Assembly: GCA_012295275.1 (NCBI GenBank)
Contig: CM022675.1
Location: forward strand, 14,661,463 to 14,725,462
Source of the DNA: Chrysomallon squamiferum
Taxonomy: Eukaryota; Mollusca; Gastropoda; Neomphalida; Peltospiridae
Length of the DNA stretch: 64,000 nucleotides
Direction: 5' to 3'
The translations under genes and the position numbers were made by a program. Under the pieces are notes generated by a model. The model was not told where the DNA came from. It was given only the letters and a program-made list of their open reading frames with translations, and did not search any database. Shown piece by piece: positions 50,400 to 62,174 of this stretch (position 1 is the stretch's first letter; every line of letters begins with the position of its first letter).

Positions 50400-52184
50400 C
50401 CCTTCCCTTTTGTCTTTGTGATAATTCAAACTGTTTCAGTATTTTTCATATTTAATGCAGATAAAGATGTCTGCTGGCAAAAAATGGGAAATTGATGATG
50501 AGAAAAGAATATTCAACAATGACTGGAGTAGTATTTTGTTGTTCAGCACAAACAAGGTGCTGTATGGGAAATCTGCCAAACTACAATAGCTGTAATGAAG
50601 GAATACAACATTAAATGTCATTATACAATAAAACATTCAATCATATATGATACATTGGTAGGTCAAGTTCAAATGGACAGACAAGAACAAATGACCAAAT
50701 CAGTTAAGAAGCAACAAGGTGTACTTGCTCATTATAAGTAGGACTGAACTTGTAACAAAATTTAGTTTCAAAATCTGTGAATTATTTACAGAAAAGGGGA
50801 AACCCTTCAGTGATGGAGAATTCATAAAAAGCTGCTTGGGCATATTTACTGACTTGGCATGTCTGCAAAAAGCATTTATTGCAGCAATCCAGTCCGTTTT
50901 GTTTTACTGTGTTGCGCAGGATAAATCAACTTGCAGAAAATATCGAAAAGACTTTAAAAAAGAAGATAAAAAGATGTGCAGTATATATTTAGGCTCTTGA
51001 TTAAAGCACAGATGTAAATGACACTGCACAATTGGTTGTATTTGTACAAGGTACTGACAATTTTCTAATCATGTGATACGTCCTGTAGTTGAAGTAGTTA
51101 ATCTACTCAGATCCAGACCATTATCACACAGACAATTCAAGACATTACTGGATGATATTGAGACTGAATATAAAGATGTGCTATATCACAACAGTGTTCG
51201 GTGGCTTAGTCATGGGAAAGTTCTAAGAGGAGTCTTTGAACTAAGAGACGAAATTCTCCTTTTCCTTGATATCAAACAAATGAAATGTGATTTTATAGAG
51301 AAGATGAAAAATGATTACTGGCTTTGTGATTTTATGTTTGCCACCGAAATGTTTGAAAAGCTCAATTCTCTAAATTTGGAATTGCAAGGAAAAGGATTAT
51401 TTGTGCATGATATGTACACCAAAGTAAAAGCTTTTGAGGCAAAGCTCTCACTTTTTGCCAAACAGATATCAGAATGTAATTTTATTCATTTTTGGATTGT
51501 TAAGGAAGGCAAAAGTAGATAGTAAACTTGCTGAAAAATACAGCAATCAACTCTGCATCTTGAAACAAGAATTCCAAAGAAGATTTTCAGACCTCAGAGT
51601 TAATGGATTCATCATTTAATATAAATTGTTTCAGTCTTCATGGACCTACAGAAATTGAGACAGCCCCTGATGTTCTTCAGCTGGAACTAATAGATCTACA
51701 AGCTAATAATGAGCTGAAAATGAAGTTTAGGAATATGCCTTTGGTAGAATTTTTTTTATTTGCCTGCTGAAAAATGTTTATCAATCTAGATGTCATTTTT
51801 ACTGCTAGGATGCTGTGTATATTTTCAAATCAACTTATATTTGTGAACAGACTTTTTCATGCTTAAATCAAACAAAGTCAAAAACAGATCAGTATTGTCA
51901 GATGCAAAATTACAAGCAATTATGAAAGTTTCGACAACTAGTTTTACTCCAGACTTTAAAAGGCTTGTTCAAAATTGTGGACAGTTGCATTTATCTCATT
52001 GATATATAAACCTTTTATTAAATACAAGTGTAAACAAGATGGTGTTATTTATTGTTATTCTACTACAATAATATATATTTTAATAGATGGCAACCAGTTA
52101 CGTACAAATTTCATTTAATCCGGCCCTCCAGTGGCAAGAAAGTTGCAAATTTGGCCCTCTGGTAAAAAAGTTTGGCCACCCCTG
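50400..52184 (+). mobile_element. hAT element 3 (GTF2IRD2/Charlie-like), left terminus not found
   Basis: The right end is clear: GGTAAAAAAGTTTGGCCACCCCTG, read inward from 52184 as CAGGGGTGGCCAAACTTTTT, the classic hAT terminus. The body holds a decayed transposase. The left boundary is set only by the start of homology and is approximate. Confidence 0.75.
50467..52002 (+). pseudogene. hAT transposase (GTF2IRD2-type), frameshifted
   Basis: From ATG 50467 (MSAGKKWEIDDEKRIFNNDW) the frame breaks, but the continuing block (AVWEICQTTIAVMKEYNIKC) is the BED-like finger region of GTF2IRD2-type hATs. Further blocks: FSFKICELFTEKGKPFSDGE, VVEVVNLLRSRPLSHRQFKT (51079 on) and VRWLSHGKVLRGVFELRDEI. 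A C-terminal remnant with ICEQTFS lies near 51840 and the last stop is near 52002. Multiple stops; inactive. Confidence 0.8.
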
Positions 52185-52369
52185 ACATAGGTGATACATA
52201 AAATAATTACCCATATTGAGTTCTTGTTTGTGTTATTGTTCTCTAGTGGGTACAGAATAGTCATTTAGTAGTTTAAGCTGTCTCAGATCATTAACAGCTT
52301 GTCACGTGTCGCTGTTATAGTCTGCTACCCCTTAGACGGGATAAGCCAATTTTAAGGTATTTATACCAC

Positions 52370-52792
52370 TTAGACCGGTGCACTACCCTGGTAATCTGAT
52401 GAAACCAGGACCTATCTATTCAAGATGCCAAGCAAATATGGCCTGTTTGGTGTCTGCTGTGAAGCATTCCCAAAACAGATCAACTATCTCCTGGATGAAT
52501 GTGTGCAGACAGGCAAGATTGCAAGCTGTGTGATTTCACTAATACATCGCTTTTGCTAACTTATGGGATAGAAGAAACAGATCTTCATTTACACGCTGAC
52601 AATTGTTCAAAATAAGAACTCTGCCATGATGTGATACCTTTTTTGGTTTGTTTTGACTGAAAGACATTCTGTGTATATTTCCTTTTTGTTTACTGTTCAC
52701 ACAAAGTTCAGTTGTTATAGGTGCTTTGGGTTAGTCAAGCAGATATTCAGGAAAATGGAGGTGAACAGCCTGTCTGAAACAGCAAATATTGT
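52370..52792 (+). pseudogene. Piece 2 of the decayed DUF7869-type ORF
   Basis: Continues the ORF broken at 48000: VHYPGNLMKPGPIYS, then after a shift KYGLFGVCCEAFPKQINYLL, then ETDLHLHADNCSK (about 52578-52615), then FTVHTKFSCYRCFGLVKQIF (about 52688-52750), up to a TA at 52793 where Tigger copy 1 is inserted. HADNC followed by the HTKF...CFGL block is the hallmark order of the family as I know it. Shifts and stops are present. Confidence 0.6.
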
Positions 52793-52794
52793 TA

Positions 52795-54317
52795 CAGTAG
52801 ACTCCCAGCTAACTGCGGTTCCACATTCGCGAACTCAAGTATCTGCAAAATTTTTGTCTCATGAAGTCCAAAATTTTGAAAACACACTAATTTCATTGAA
52901 ATACTGTAGACAGCAAGCCAGCTGCCAATTAACATTCACGATTCATCATTCCTTCTTGAACAATCTCGCGATTAGAATGGAATGAGCTTTATCTTTGTGT
53001 GTGCCACTGGATAACAACATCATATGAGAGAAGGCCAAGAAACTTTATAAAACAATTGAAACAGAGAATACACCAGGTAATCAAGATGACAAAGATCCCA
53101 ATGACCCTCAACCTCCTTCTGAAGAGCCATCTATGTCAGTGCCTTCAGCCTAATTTCAAATAAATAAGGGATGGTTTAATTGTTTTCAGAAGAGATTTCA
53201 TCTCTGTTCTCTGTTACTCCATGGCAAAACAGGAATAGCTGATCATGGTTAAACCAGGGCTTATTTACAGATCTGCCAACCCTAGGGTTCTTAGAAATAA
53301 AAATAAAAAAACCCTTCCTATGCATTGGATGTACAATAAGAAAGCCTGGATTATGAAGGCATTGACAGAAGAATGGTTTCACCGCTGTTTCTTGTCTGCT
53401 GTAAAGGAATATTTGCACAGCAAAGGCCTCCCATTCTCCTGCTTATGGATAATGCTGGTGGTCATTATTTAGATTTTTGCTGTGAGGGGTCCAAGTTGAA
53501 TTTATGCCACCATACACTATGTCACTAATTCAACCCATGGACCAGGGGGTGATTTGAGCATTCAAGGCAATTTACACCAGGATTTCTTTGAATGATCTTG
53601 TGACGTCAATGGAAAGAGATGACAATTTCAGCCTGAAGAAATACTGGAAGGAATTTACAATTGCTAATTGCATTCAAATCATTAAGATAGCACTGGAGGA
53701 AATGAGATCTGAAACAATCAACACTTGCTGGAAGAATCTGGGTCTGAAGCAGTCAGTGATTACAAGGGCTTTTCACTTAAAGAGATTCAAAGTGCAGTTG
53801 TAACCGAGTTCATGCGACTGCTAAGCTCCTAGGTGGGGAGGACTTTGAGGATGCAACTGAGGAAGAGTTTGAGGCACTCATTGACGAACATGCTGCCCCC
53901 ATGAATGATGACTACTTGTTGGAGATGACGAAGAAAATAACACAAGACAAAAAGGATTCAGAAAATGAAGAGCTTGAGAAGGTATCTGGGCTGACAACTG
54001 AACGCCTAGCCGAGTTAATGCAAATGGCAAAGAACATTCCATCAGCCATTGATGACTGGGACCCTGACATGCTTCGATCCATGAAAGTCCAAAATGCCAT
54101 TGAATCAGCTATCGCTGTTTGTAGTGACATGTTAAAAGACATGAAGAAACAGTGATCTCAGTTGACAATCACAATGTTTTTCATTGTGAAATAACACCAT
54201 GGAAGGGGTAATGGGGCATTTGGTAATTAGGTGTTAGAGGGCGATTTTTAAGGGTGCATCACTTACCTGCGGGAGGTCGTGGAACTGATCCTTCATGGAT
54301 ATGGAGGGGGGTTACTG
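52795..54317 (+). mobile_element. Tigger (pogo) element copy 1, shortened, TA target duplication
   Basis: Termini CAGTAGACTCCCAGC and, inverted, CAGTAACCCCCCTCC, each preceded by TA (52793-52794; 54318-54319). Length is 1523 bp, shorter than a full Tigger of about 2.4 kb. The N-terminal DNA-binding region of the transposase is missing. Decayed remains include KPGLIYRSANPRVLRNKNKK (from about 53248) and a C-terminal part at 53901-54155 (NDDYLLEMTKKITQDKKDSE). Confidence 0.85.
52985..54155 (+). pseudogene. Tigger transposase remnant (TIGD1-like), N-terminus deleted
   Basis: Matches the second half of the transposase in copy 2. The catalytic core survives in pieces in several frames: KAWIMKALTEEWFHRCFLSA, then LWIMLVVII where copy 2 has LLIMDNAGGH, then NPWTRG where copy 2 has MDQGVIRAFK. 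The C-terminal acidic tail is the best-preserved part. No CENP-B-type helix-turn-helix is present. Inactive. Confidence 0.8.
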
Positions 54318-54319
54318 TA

Positions 54320-54404
54320 CAGAATCATAACATATGAATTATGTGGTTAAGAGAATGGGGAGTTGATTGTCCTTGTGTTTGACTGGACCAGATATCTTGC
54401 AACA
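54320..54404 (+). pseudogene. Piece 3 of the decayed DUF7869-type ORF
   Basis: A short host segment trapped between the two Tigger copies. It reads ENGELIVLVFDWTRYLAT, and the family continues at this point with a G-x-x-I-V-P-x-Y-D-W block. This places the two Tigger insertions within 90 bp of each other in the same old ORF. Confidence 0.5.
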
Positions 54405-54406
54405 TA

Positions 54407-56545
54407 CAGTATACCCTCACCTGTTCGCGGTTCCCCATTTGCGGCCCCGCATATTCGCAGGTTAGGCTCTTAACCCTATTGCATCGTATGCCGGTATACC
54501 GGGCTAACGTCATAACATCATAAAAACGAATGCTCGGTAAACCGGGTTTTTGTAGGTCATAGAGACTAAAAGCACTTTTCAAGGGTATGTCTGTATTTAC
54601 TCTCTCGTGCAGTTTTTACCGATTGATGTCTTCATCGAACAATGGCTGGGCTGCTATTGGCTGACTGCCTCAGCTTCCCTCACAAAGCAAACGGCAAAGC
54701 ACAGCCGGTAACGCACTACACACGCATACACACACAGCGCTCAGTCCCAAGGAGGCTAGGAAATAGGTTTGAATTTAGCCAATGGCTGACAGCTTTAGTT
54801 TCTCCTTCTTGCTGATTGGCTGCATATGCTTGCTGCTGATCAGCTGTTTCTCTCTCTCATTCACGCGTGTGTTTTCAATGTGGTTGTTTGGACTGTAAAT
54901 TCAAGTGTTTATTTTTACAATATTATTTACACCCTACAATGCCATTCAAACGCCCTACACCTCCAGCTTCTGGCAAGGAACCTAAGCACCAGAAAAAGGT
55001 TATGACCCTGCATGAAAAGGTACAACTGCTTGATATGATAAAGGAAGGAAAAGGTTATGCTGCTGCTGGAGTGAATGAGAACACCGTGCGTTACATAAAG
55101 AAAAATGAACAAGCAATCAGAGCTAGTGTAGATACAAATTTTTGTGGAAGTGCTAAGATGGTGAATGTTGTAAAAAACAAGGCAATCCCATGGAGAAGCT
55201 GCAGCAAAGTATCCTGAGGCCTTTAAGAAACTCACTGAGGAGAAGGGATACAAGCCAGAGCAGGTCTTCAACATGGACGAGACTGGGTTGTTCTGGAAAA
55301 AAATGCCTTCCAGAACTTTCATCATGAAGGACGAACTGAAAGCCCCAGGATTCAAAGCACAAAAGGACAGAGTGACACTTATTATGTGTGGCAATGCTGT
55401 TGGCTGGATGATGAAACCTGGTCTCATTTATAAATCTGCAAAGCCCAGGGCTCTGAAGAACAAAAATAAAAACACTTTGCCCGTCTTCTGGATGCATAAT
55501 TCCAAGGCCTGGATTTCGAAGCTCCTGACATCAGTGTTTCATTAGTGTTTTATCCCTCAAGTGGAAGAATACCTTCGCAAAAAAGAACTCGAGTTTCGAG
55601 TGTTGCTGATCATGGATAATGCTGGTGGTCACCCTGTGGATCTGTATCATGAGGGAGTCCAGGTCGAGTTCCTCCCTCCCAACACAACATCCCTCCACCA
55701 GCCTATGGATCAAGGAGTGATTCGTGCCTTTAAGGGACTTTACACTGGCAACTGTCTTCAACAATTAGTTGATGAAATAGACGAGAATGAGGACTTCCAG
55801 TTTAAAGTGTACTGGTGCAATTTCACAATTGCATTGTGCCTGACAGTCATACACAAGGCACTTCAAAACATGAAAAAAGAAACACATAATGCATGTTGGA
55901 AAAATCTGTGGCCAGAATGTGTTCATGATTACAAAGGGTTCTCACTGGATGAAATTCAACATAATGCTGTCAACAAGTCAGTTAAACTAGCAAAGTTAAT
56001 CGGTGGTGAAGGCTTTGATGACATAACTTATGACCTGATTAACGCCCACTCTCAGCCTCTAACGGATGAAGATTTGGCAGAGTTGAGGAAATCTGCCAGT
56101 GAAGAAGAAACAGAGGCCAGGAAGAACATCACAAGAGGAAGAGGACGAGGATCTAACTCTAGAATGGTTGGCTGAACTCATGTCAAAAGCAAAGGATTTG
56201 CAAGAGACTGCCAAGTCATGGGACCCTTACATGGTTCGTTCGCTGCAATTCTCAAATGCAATTGACTCTACCATGTTGACCTACAAAACTCTATTCATCA
56301 CTATGAAAAAAAAACGGAACCAGCTGCCAATAACCATGTTCCTAAAGAAGGTACCCAAAACGTCAAACCAAGCCACACCTGAAGAAAGTAAGACACCTCC
56401 TCCTGACTCTCCTGAAGAAACAACACAATCTCTTGACTCTCCAGAAGAAATGGAGCTTTCTCCTTAAGTGCCTGAAGAGGAGGAGTAATTACCTAAAGTG
56501 CTGTAAAGCAGCAGCTAATACACATACATAAACACATGCATGACA
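54407..56545 (+). mobile_element. Tigger (pogo) element copy 2, right end not found
   Basis: The left terminus CAGTATACCCTCACCTG begins at 54407 after TA (54405-54406). A 530-bp 5' region with the 12-bp palindrome CCGGTATACCGG (54491-54502) precedes the transposase. The coding part ends near 56467. No inverted right terminus is visible in the following sequence; the right boundary is approximate. Confidence 0.78.
54938..56467 (+). pseudogene. Tigger transposase (TIGD1-like), nearly complete but broken
   Basis: ATG at 54938 opens MPFKRPTPPASGKEP. The N-terminal psq/CENP-B-type helix-turn-helix follows (KVMTLHEKVQLLDMIKEGKG). A deletion near 55185 removes most of the second DNA-binding helix bundle. 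The DDE core is clear: NMDETGLFWKKMPSRTFI (near 55272), LLIMDNAGGHP (near 55608) and MDQGVIRAFKGLYTG (near 55705). A TAG at 55543-55545 and a frameshift near 56110 interrupt it. The acidic Pro-rich tail runs to the TAA at 56465-56467. Better preserved than copy 1. Confidence 0.9.
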
Positions 56546-59150
56546 TTGTTTTGTGTTTAATAAATTCATAGATCAACATCTGGTGTCATGTTGTTCTGAT
56601 TACAGTCTTACAAAATAAAGATGCTTTTTTGATATATTGGTTAAGTATTATCTAAAAATAAAGCCTGATATTTTAAGCAGTTTTATAAACACATTTTCCC
56701 CCTTTTTTCATTTCTAGACAGGCATGTAATTAAGTTCTAAAGCTAGAGGCAAAAATTCAAATTTTGAAAACCTAAATAAAAAACCTATATAATCATTACA
56801 CAAATTAAAAACAACAACATTAGAGTGATTTTTTTGCACCATGTCACTTCAGCATATACCTAACACTATTCCTGTTATCAGCATATGCATTATCATTTTC
56901 ATATTCCTCAAAATATACATAAAATCTACTTCTGTTACTTCATCATAAGATTTGATTACTCTATATTCGAGTGTGGCACTTAATGTTTAAAACATGACTT
57001 CCTGATTCACTGAAATGAAATTAGACCTAACAATATTTACTAGTTGCTTATTGATGATAATTCTAATTAATTTAGATCTGGTCAATGAGCATTACATAGT
57101 TTTTGAATATGAAACATTTTACACTAGCTCAACTTATACAAATTTCCAGTAAGAAACAGAAAATCCATTTTATTTGTTGTTGTTGCTGCATTTCTTCAGA
57201 AGAATGATCAATCCAATCAGTTATGTCAGAAAAAAAATATTAATTACAGCAAAATATGCTTAAGTTTTCTTAAGAACAGAAAAGAAATTCATGGATTGAA
57301 TTACTTTTATATATATCTATCTCTATCTATCCATTATAAAAAGTGCAACATTATTTAATTTTTTATCAAACAAAAATTGCTTTACTAGTGATAAAATTTG
57401 TCATCGATTAGTAAAAACTTAGCTCCTGTCTTAGTACATGCACTAAATTAGCTGAGAAGTTTAGTACATTTCAACAAGGTAACCAGTCGTTGGTTGGTTG
57501 TTTTTGTGTTATGACCAGAGATTGGTGATTTCAGATTCATGCCTGGATCAGTTACTGGAAGTCTTCTCTTGACCGTTATCTTCGTTCTTGATATTCACTG
57601 ATCCTGCAATAACAACAACAATAAAGATGATGATGATATTTTTGATGATAATCATAAATATGTTTCTACATGGATGGATGGATGATACATAGAAGAATGC
57701 CAGACCAACACACAGACTAGGTATGGTGTGAAAGAATATTTGTTATTTTCAGTGCAGCCTGGTGGGTCAAAGTTTAATCTTTCTGAAAGTGTGCACAACA
57801 TCACTGGTAATGGATTTTTGCTAGACTTCAAACCAATTTAAAAAACTGGCTGAATTTAAAACCTACAAACTAATAATGAAATAAAAGCTGATTTAATTAC
57901 TTGACATTACAATGTGCCATCTTTGGTGTAGACTAACAGCATTTGAAAGTAGCACATACTTAACAAAACTGCCACAAATTAAATTTCCTATTGGGCCAAA
58001 TCGAAACATGTTTTATTTGCAGCTGGAAAGGATTGGCACTATCTAAAATGATTATGTTATTAAAATATATTAATGATTAAACTTACTATCATTCAGTTGA
58101 TGTTTTTATTTTTAACCACTTTTCTGTGTTTAGAGTATTAGTGTATGTAATTATAATAAAATGGATTATCCACAATGTTTCTTTGGCATTAATTCTGTAC
58201 AATTTACTAGTAGAAATAAATCTGTTTTCTTTATTACAATTCATGTTAATTAACTATTACACTGTTAGTGTTGAGTGAAAATCATGTAATCCTGAGCGAT
58301 GGCCTCCAAAATCATGTTATGATCAAATGTTAAGACTAATGGTGGTATTGTGCATGTATATGGAATATAATTAGGCATGATTAATAACAATCTTACATCT
58401 AATAATCAAATGATGTATTTGGTGTAAGACAGGCAGACATCATTCATATTTATATTTGATTTCATACGATATATAATTATTACTCTATGCCAGTATATGG
58501 TCTGCGAGTGACAATATCAGCAATGTGTCACAAAATTTCAATGAATATTGGAAACTTTTTGGTAAGCAAGAAATAAAAAAATTAATAAAAAAATTAAAAA
58601 GTATAATTATAGAATATATGTATTTATAATAATGATTTATTGAGCAAGATTTACAGCCATTGTTTTGATGTGTTTATAGGTTCTTATATTTGTGAACCAG
58701 GCGATTCAGATCCATGGCAAATTTAAATCAAGCAGAAAAGGGGAGTGTAGATTGTCCAATGTTATATAAAAAATACCCACATAACATTATCTAGAATAAT
58801 ACATTGATTCACATGTAAAAATGCAGTTTAGTTGCTATGTCCAAGCTGAGAAGAGCATGCTGATTGGCAAGATAGCATACGATTACTGTCTGCAGATTAC
58901 TGTCTCTTCCACCCTAAACCAAAGATGATTGTTTTGCTTGTAAATTTCTTGTGATAGACAGCGATATTAAGAATTGTGAACATAACCCTATACAACACTG
59001 AGTATTAGTAGTATTGGTCAAATGTTGAACAAAATAATCTTTTTTTTCTTCTATCATAAAATGATAAAGCAAAAAATAATGTTTTAAAATCAGTTTATGT
59101 GTTGTTTAACTCCACAGTCAGATGATAGTAAAATTTTGTTGGTAATTAAA
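56546..59150. other. Intergenic, AT-rich
   Basis: No gene or element that I can support. Minor CTAT- and GATG-type simple repeats near 57310-57340 and 57630-57690. Confidence 0.5.
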
Positions 59151-60210
59151 GCATGTTCAAAGCTGCAGTCCATTTAAATTATATACATATATAATATTGC
59201 AACTGGATGAAAGATTCCTGCAGTGATGCTGATCTCCAAAGACTCATTTTTTCCACATAGAAGATTTGAAGAGTGCTTTTCTGCAGATTGGCAGACAAAG
59301 AAAAGTCAAGAAGATGAAAATCACGAACACTTTTTGTACAAGTGAAAATGACGAAAGATGAAGGCAAAACTTTGTCCGGATGTTCCCAAGTGTGTCAGCA
59401 GCCCATCAGTTGAGGTATTTGATAGAAAGTGCCTCAACATATCTGAAAATACATACTCCAGATGAAGCTGCAGACATTCTTGCAAAGCTGGTGGATGCTA
59501 AAGGTATTGGAGGTTGTTTTAAAGCTGGACATGGCACGCTTTTCTAGAAGAACCACTGAAATACATGGATTCTTCTCCCAACAATGGCTTGCTGACAGAA
59601 CTTGATCATTTTGGCAAGAAGCTGAAATTATCATTTTTATTACATGCACTCTTGGTGTAACAAGAACAGACACATTGCCTAACCCAAATTCCAGACAATA
59701 TTGGACAAAATAATGAAAGAACTGATAAAGATGCAGAGCAACAGATGCAAGATTGGTGGTGTCACAGCTTTTTTCATGTAGAATGACATCTTTTGTCAAA
59801 TTTTCTCCCTGCATTTCATTCACATTATCCAGACTGCTAGTAATGCAGCAGAAACAAACTTAAAATTTGCTGCATTTCTACGACACAATGAGAAACTTGA
59901 AATGAAATTGTCTCCTTTGAAGGACAAATATGCAGTTCTGATTCAGAATGCAAGAAGACAAGGCTGCAATACTTTCCATTTGAGATATCCATTTGTCAAG
60001 ATTTTGCAGCAATTCTGAATAGTGAGGAGAGGAATAGTAACCTTCAGGAAGAAAAGGCAGAGTTAAATAATGACATCAGGGATCTGAAGGAAGAGAACAT
60101 TCGGAGAAGGTATAATCTGCTGCTAACAAGTAATAAGTGGGTGCTGAAAAACAACAACATGGAGCTTCTTCATATGGTGGTAAACCATTTTAATCTCACG
60201 CAGTAAGGCC
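59151..60210 (+). pseudogene. Decayed protein-coding-like region of unknown origin
   Basis: Less AT-rich than its flanks, with protein-like stretches on the plus strand in shifting frames: TPDEAADILAKLVDAKGIGG (about 59456-59515), FAAFLRHNEKLEMKLSPLKD (about 59870-59929) continuing to GCNTFHLRYPFVKILQQF (about 59961-60014), and the coiled-coil-like SNLQEEKAELNNDIRDLKEE (about 60038-60097) ending in NHFNLTQ and TAA near 60207. It looks like the last part of a dead gene or repeat-encoded ORF. I do not recognise the family. Confidence 0.4.
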
Positions 60211-61427
60211 TTTAACCATACCCGAACAGGGCATCTATCAAGCAGTGGAAAGTTTTTGCAGTGATATCTGTATGGTTTGTTGTGTTTATTAACATAGAAA
60301 ATTGGTCTTAACTTACTTATTAAACTACGGATCGCAATTTGAAAATGTCAGTAACACATTGATTATTTACCTATATGGGTCATTCTATGAAAGTAGGAGC
60401 CACAGTGATCATCTATTTTAAACCTGTTGTATGAATGAACTGTCCAGTTATTTTTTTTTATATGCTACAAATTTCTAAAAAATCTATTAAAACAGCTTTA
60501 CAATGTGAAATATGTACTTTGGAGTTTGTGTACTAATGTTATAAATTGAGTACCAAAATGCTGCAGATTTGTCATTCCTCAGACGCCTTAAGTAAATACT
60601 CTGCAAAATAGATAAAGTAACGTATCAAACTATATGCACTTGCTGAGATTGTTAATGGGCACATTATCTTTAATCTGTTACGAAATTGTTTCTTTAAGGT
60701 GATTAGTTTTTCAACATATTTATAAATTTTGTTTATCATCACCAATGTAACACTTGGTTTACACTTTGACAACATCAATATTTACATTACATTCAGAGAG
60801 CGTGAACAAAAATAGGACCACGTGTTCTGATGAGCATATTAACACAGTATTTCTAATAGTCTGGGAGCCAACTGCCATTTTTTCCCTTAACCTTGCATTA
60901 TTGTATTAAGGTTAATTTTACTGTTGATTTTGGTAGCCAAGGGTCTCTATTTTCTATGGCTGATACCGGTCTGTCAGATATAGTGTCCTCTGTGTTTGGT
61001 GGTGTGTCGAAAATGCTCACTGGAAATGTTTCCCCAGAACGTCAGAACATTATGAATGGTAGCTGAAGAGACACTTTGTGGAATCATTCAGGATAAACCA
61101 CTACATTGCAGTGGTGAACTCATGCAAATTCTCGAAACCAAAGCCAGCAAGAGTCAAACTACCAAACTTTGGGTTGATGTCTTGATAAAACCTTTCCTGT
61201 TCACAATGGTGTTTGTATGGGCTGAGTGCAAAGGTGACTGGCCACTCCATCTGGCAACCTACAAGCAAATGCTACCATACTTCATTGCTGTAGGGCACTG
61301 ATTCTCAACTGCCGTGTCTTGACATACAAGTGTGTTGCGAAACTTTGTGACGAACACCTGAAAACACAGACAATGTGCATAAAGGAACTTCCTTTCTCCA
61401 ATGAATATGCACATATTCAAAGTCCAC

Positions 61428-61520
61428 CGATCAGTGGCAGCCACCAACCTTTGCACCTTTCGCTCAAGGTCGATCAGTGGCAGCCACCAACCTTTGCACC
61501 TTTCGCTCAAGGTCGATCAG
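61428..61520 (+). repeat. 43-bp tandem repeat in hAT element 4
   Basis: Two full copies starting CGATCAGTGGCAGCC at 61428 and 61471, and a third start at 61514 that breaks off after about 8 bases. Confidence 0.95.
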
Positions 61521-62174
61521 TTGCCCATGAGACGTCATTGTGATAGGTTGTGTGTGCGCATGCGTAATGCTGATTGCCGAATTAACTTCGCTGTGTTTTA
61601 AATTATTGTCATTCTTAAACACTTATTAGTAAAGAGATGTAGCTAACTAGGTGTATTTAGTTAAGAAATTATGCAAGTTAGAACAGACTTTGCAAATCTG
61701 TCATCAGGGCAAATCTGTTCAGTTAACAGTGTTTACTATTTACTTACATTGAACTCAATCGTACTGCACACTCAATTTTGACCTCTAAATTACAGATGAA
61801 TTTAAACTAAATTAGCTTGTGACTAATCATAACTAGAACTGAACTCTGTTTTCTGTGCTTGCATATTTTTCAATTGGTTTAGCTCAGAATCAGTGTTGTT
61901 CACGCACTTTCAAACTATTGGTTTTAGCTCGCAATACTTGAGTTAAATCATATGGTGAATTAATTAAATAAGGATATTCAGTTTTTGTTATTGCATTGGT
62001 AGAATAAAGGTTAGTTTTTACCATATATTTCAGAAGGTGACTGAGTGAAATTTTTTTTGAACACTACTTAATGTTCCAGTTTGACACAGGAGGCTGACAG
62101 TTGACACACGGATCAGTTTAACACTGCCTGTTGTTTACTGTTGTTGGTTAGAGTACGCGCGTGTTAATTGCTTA

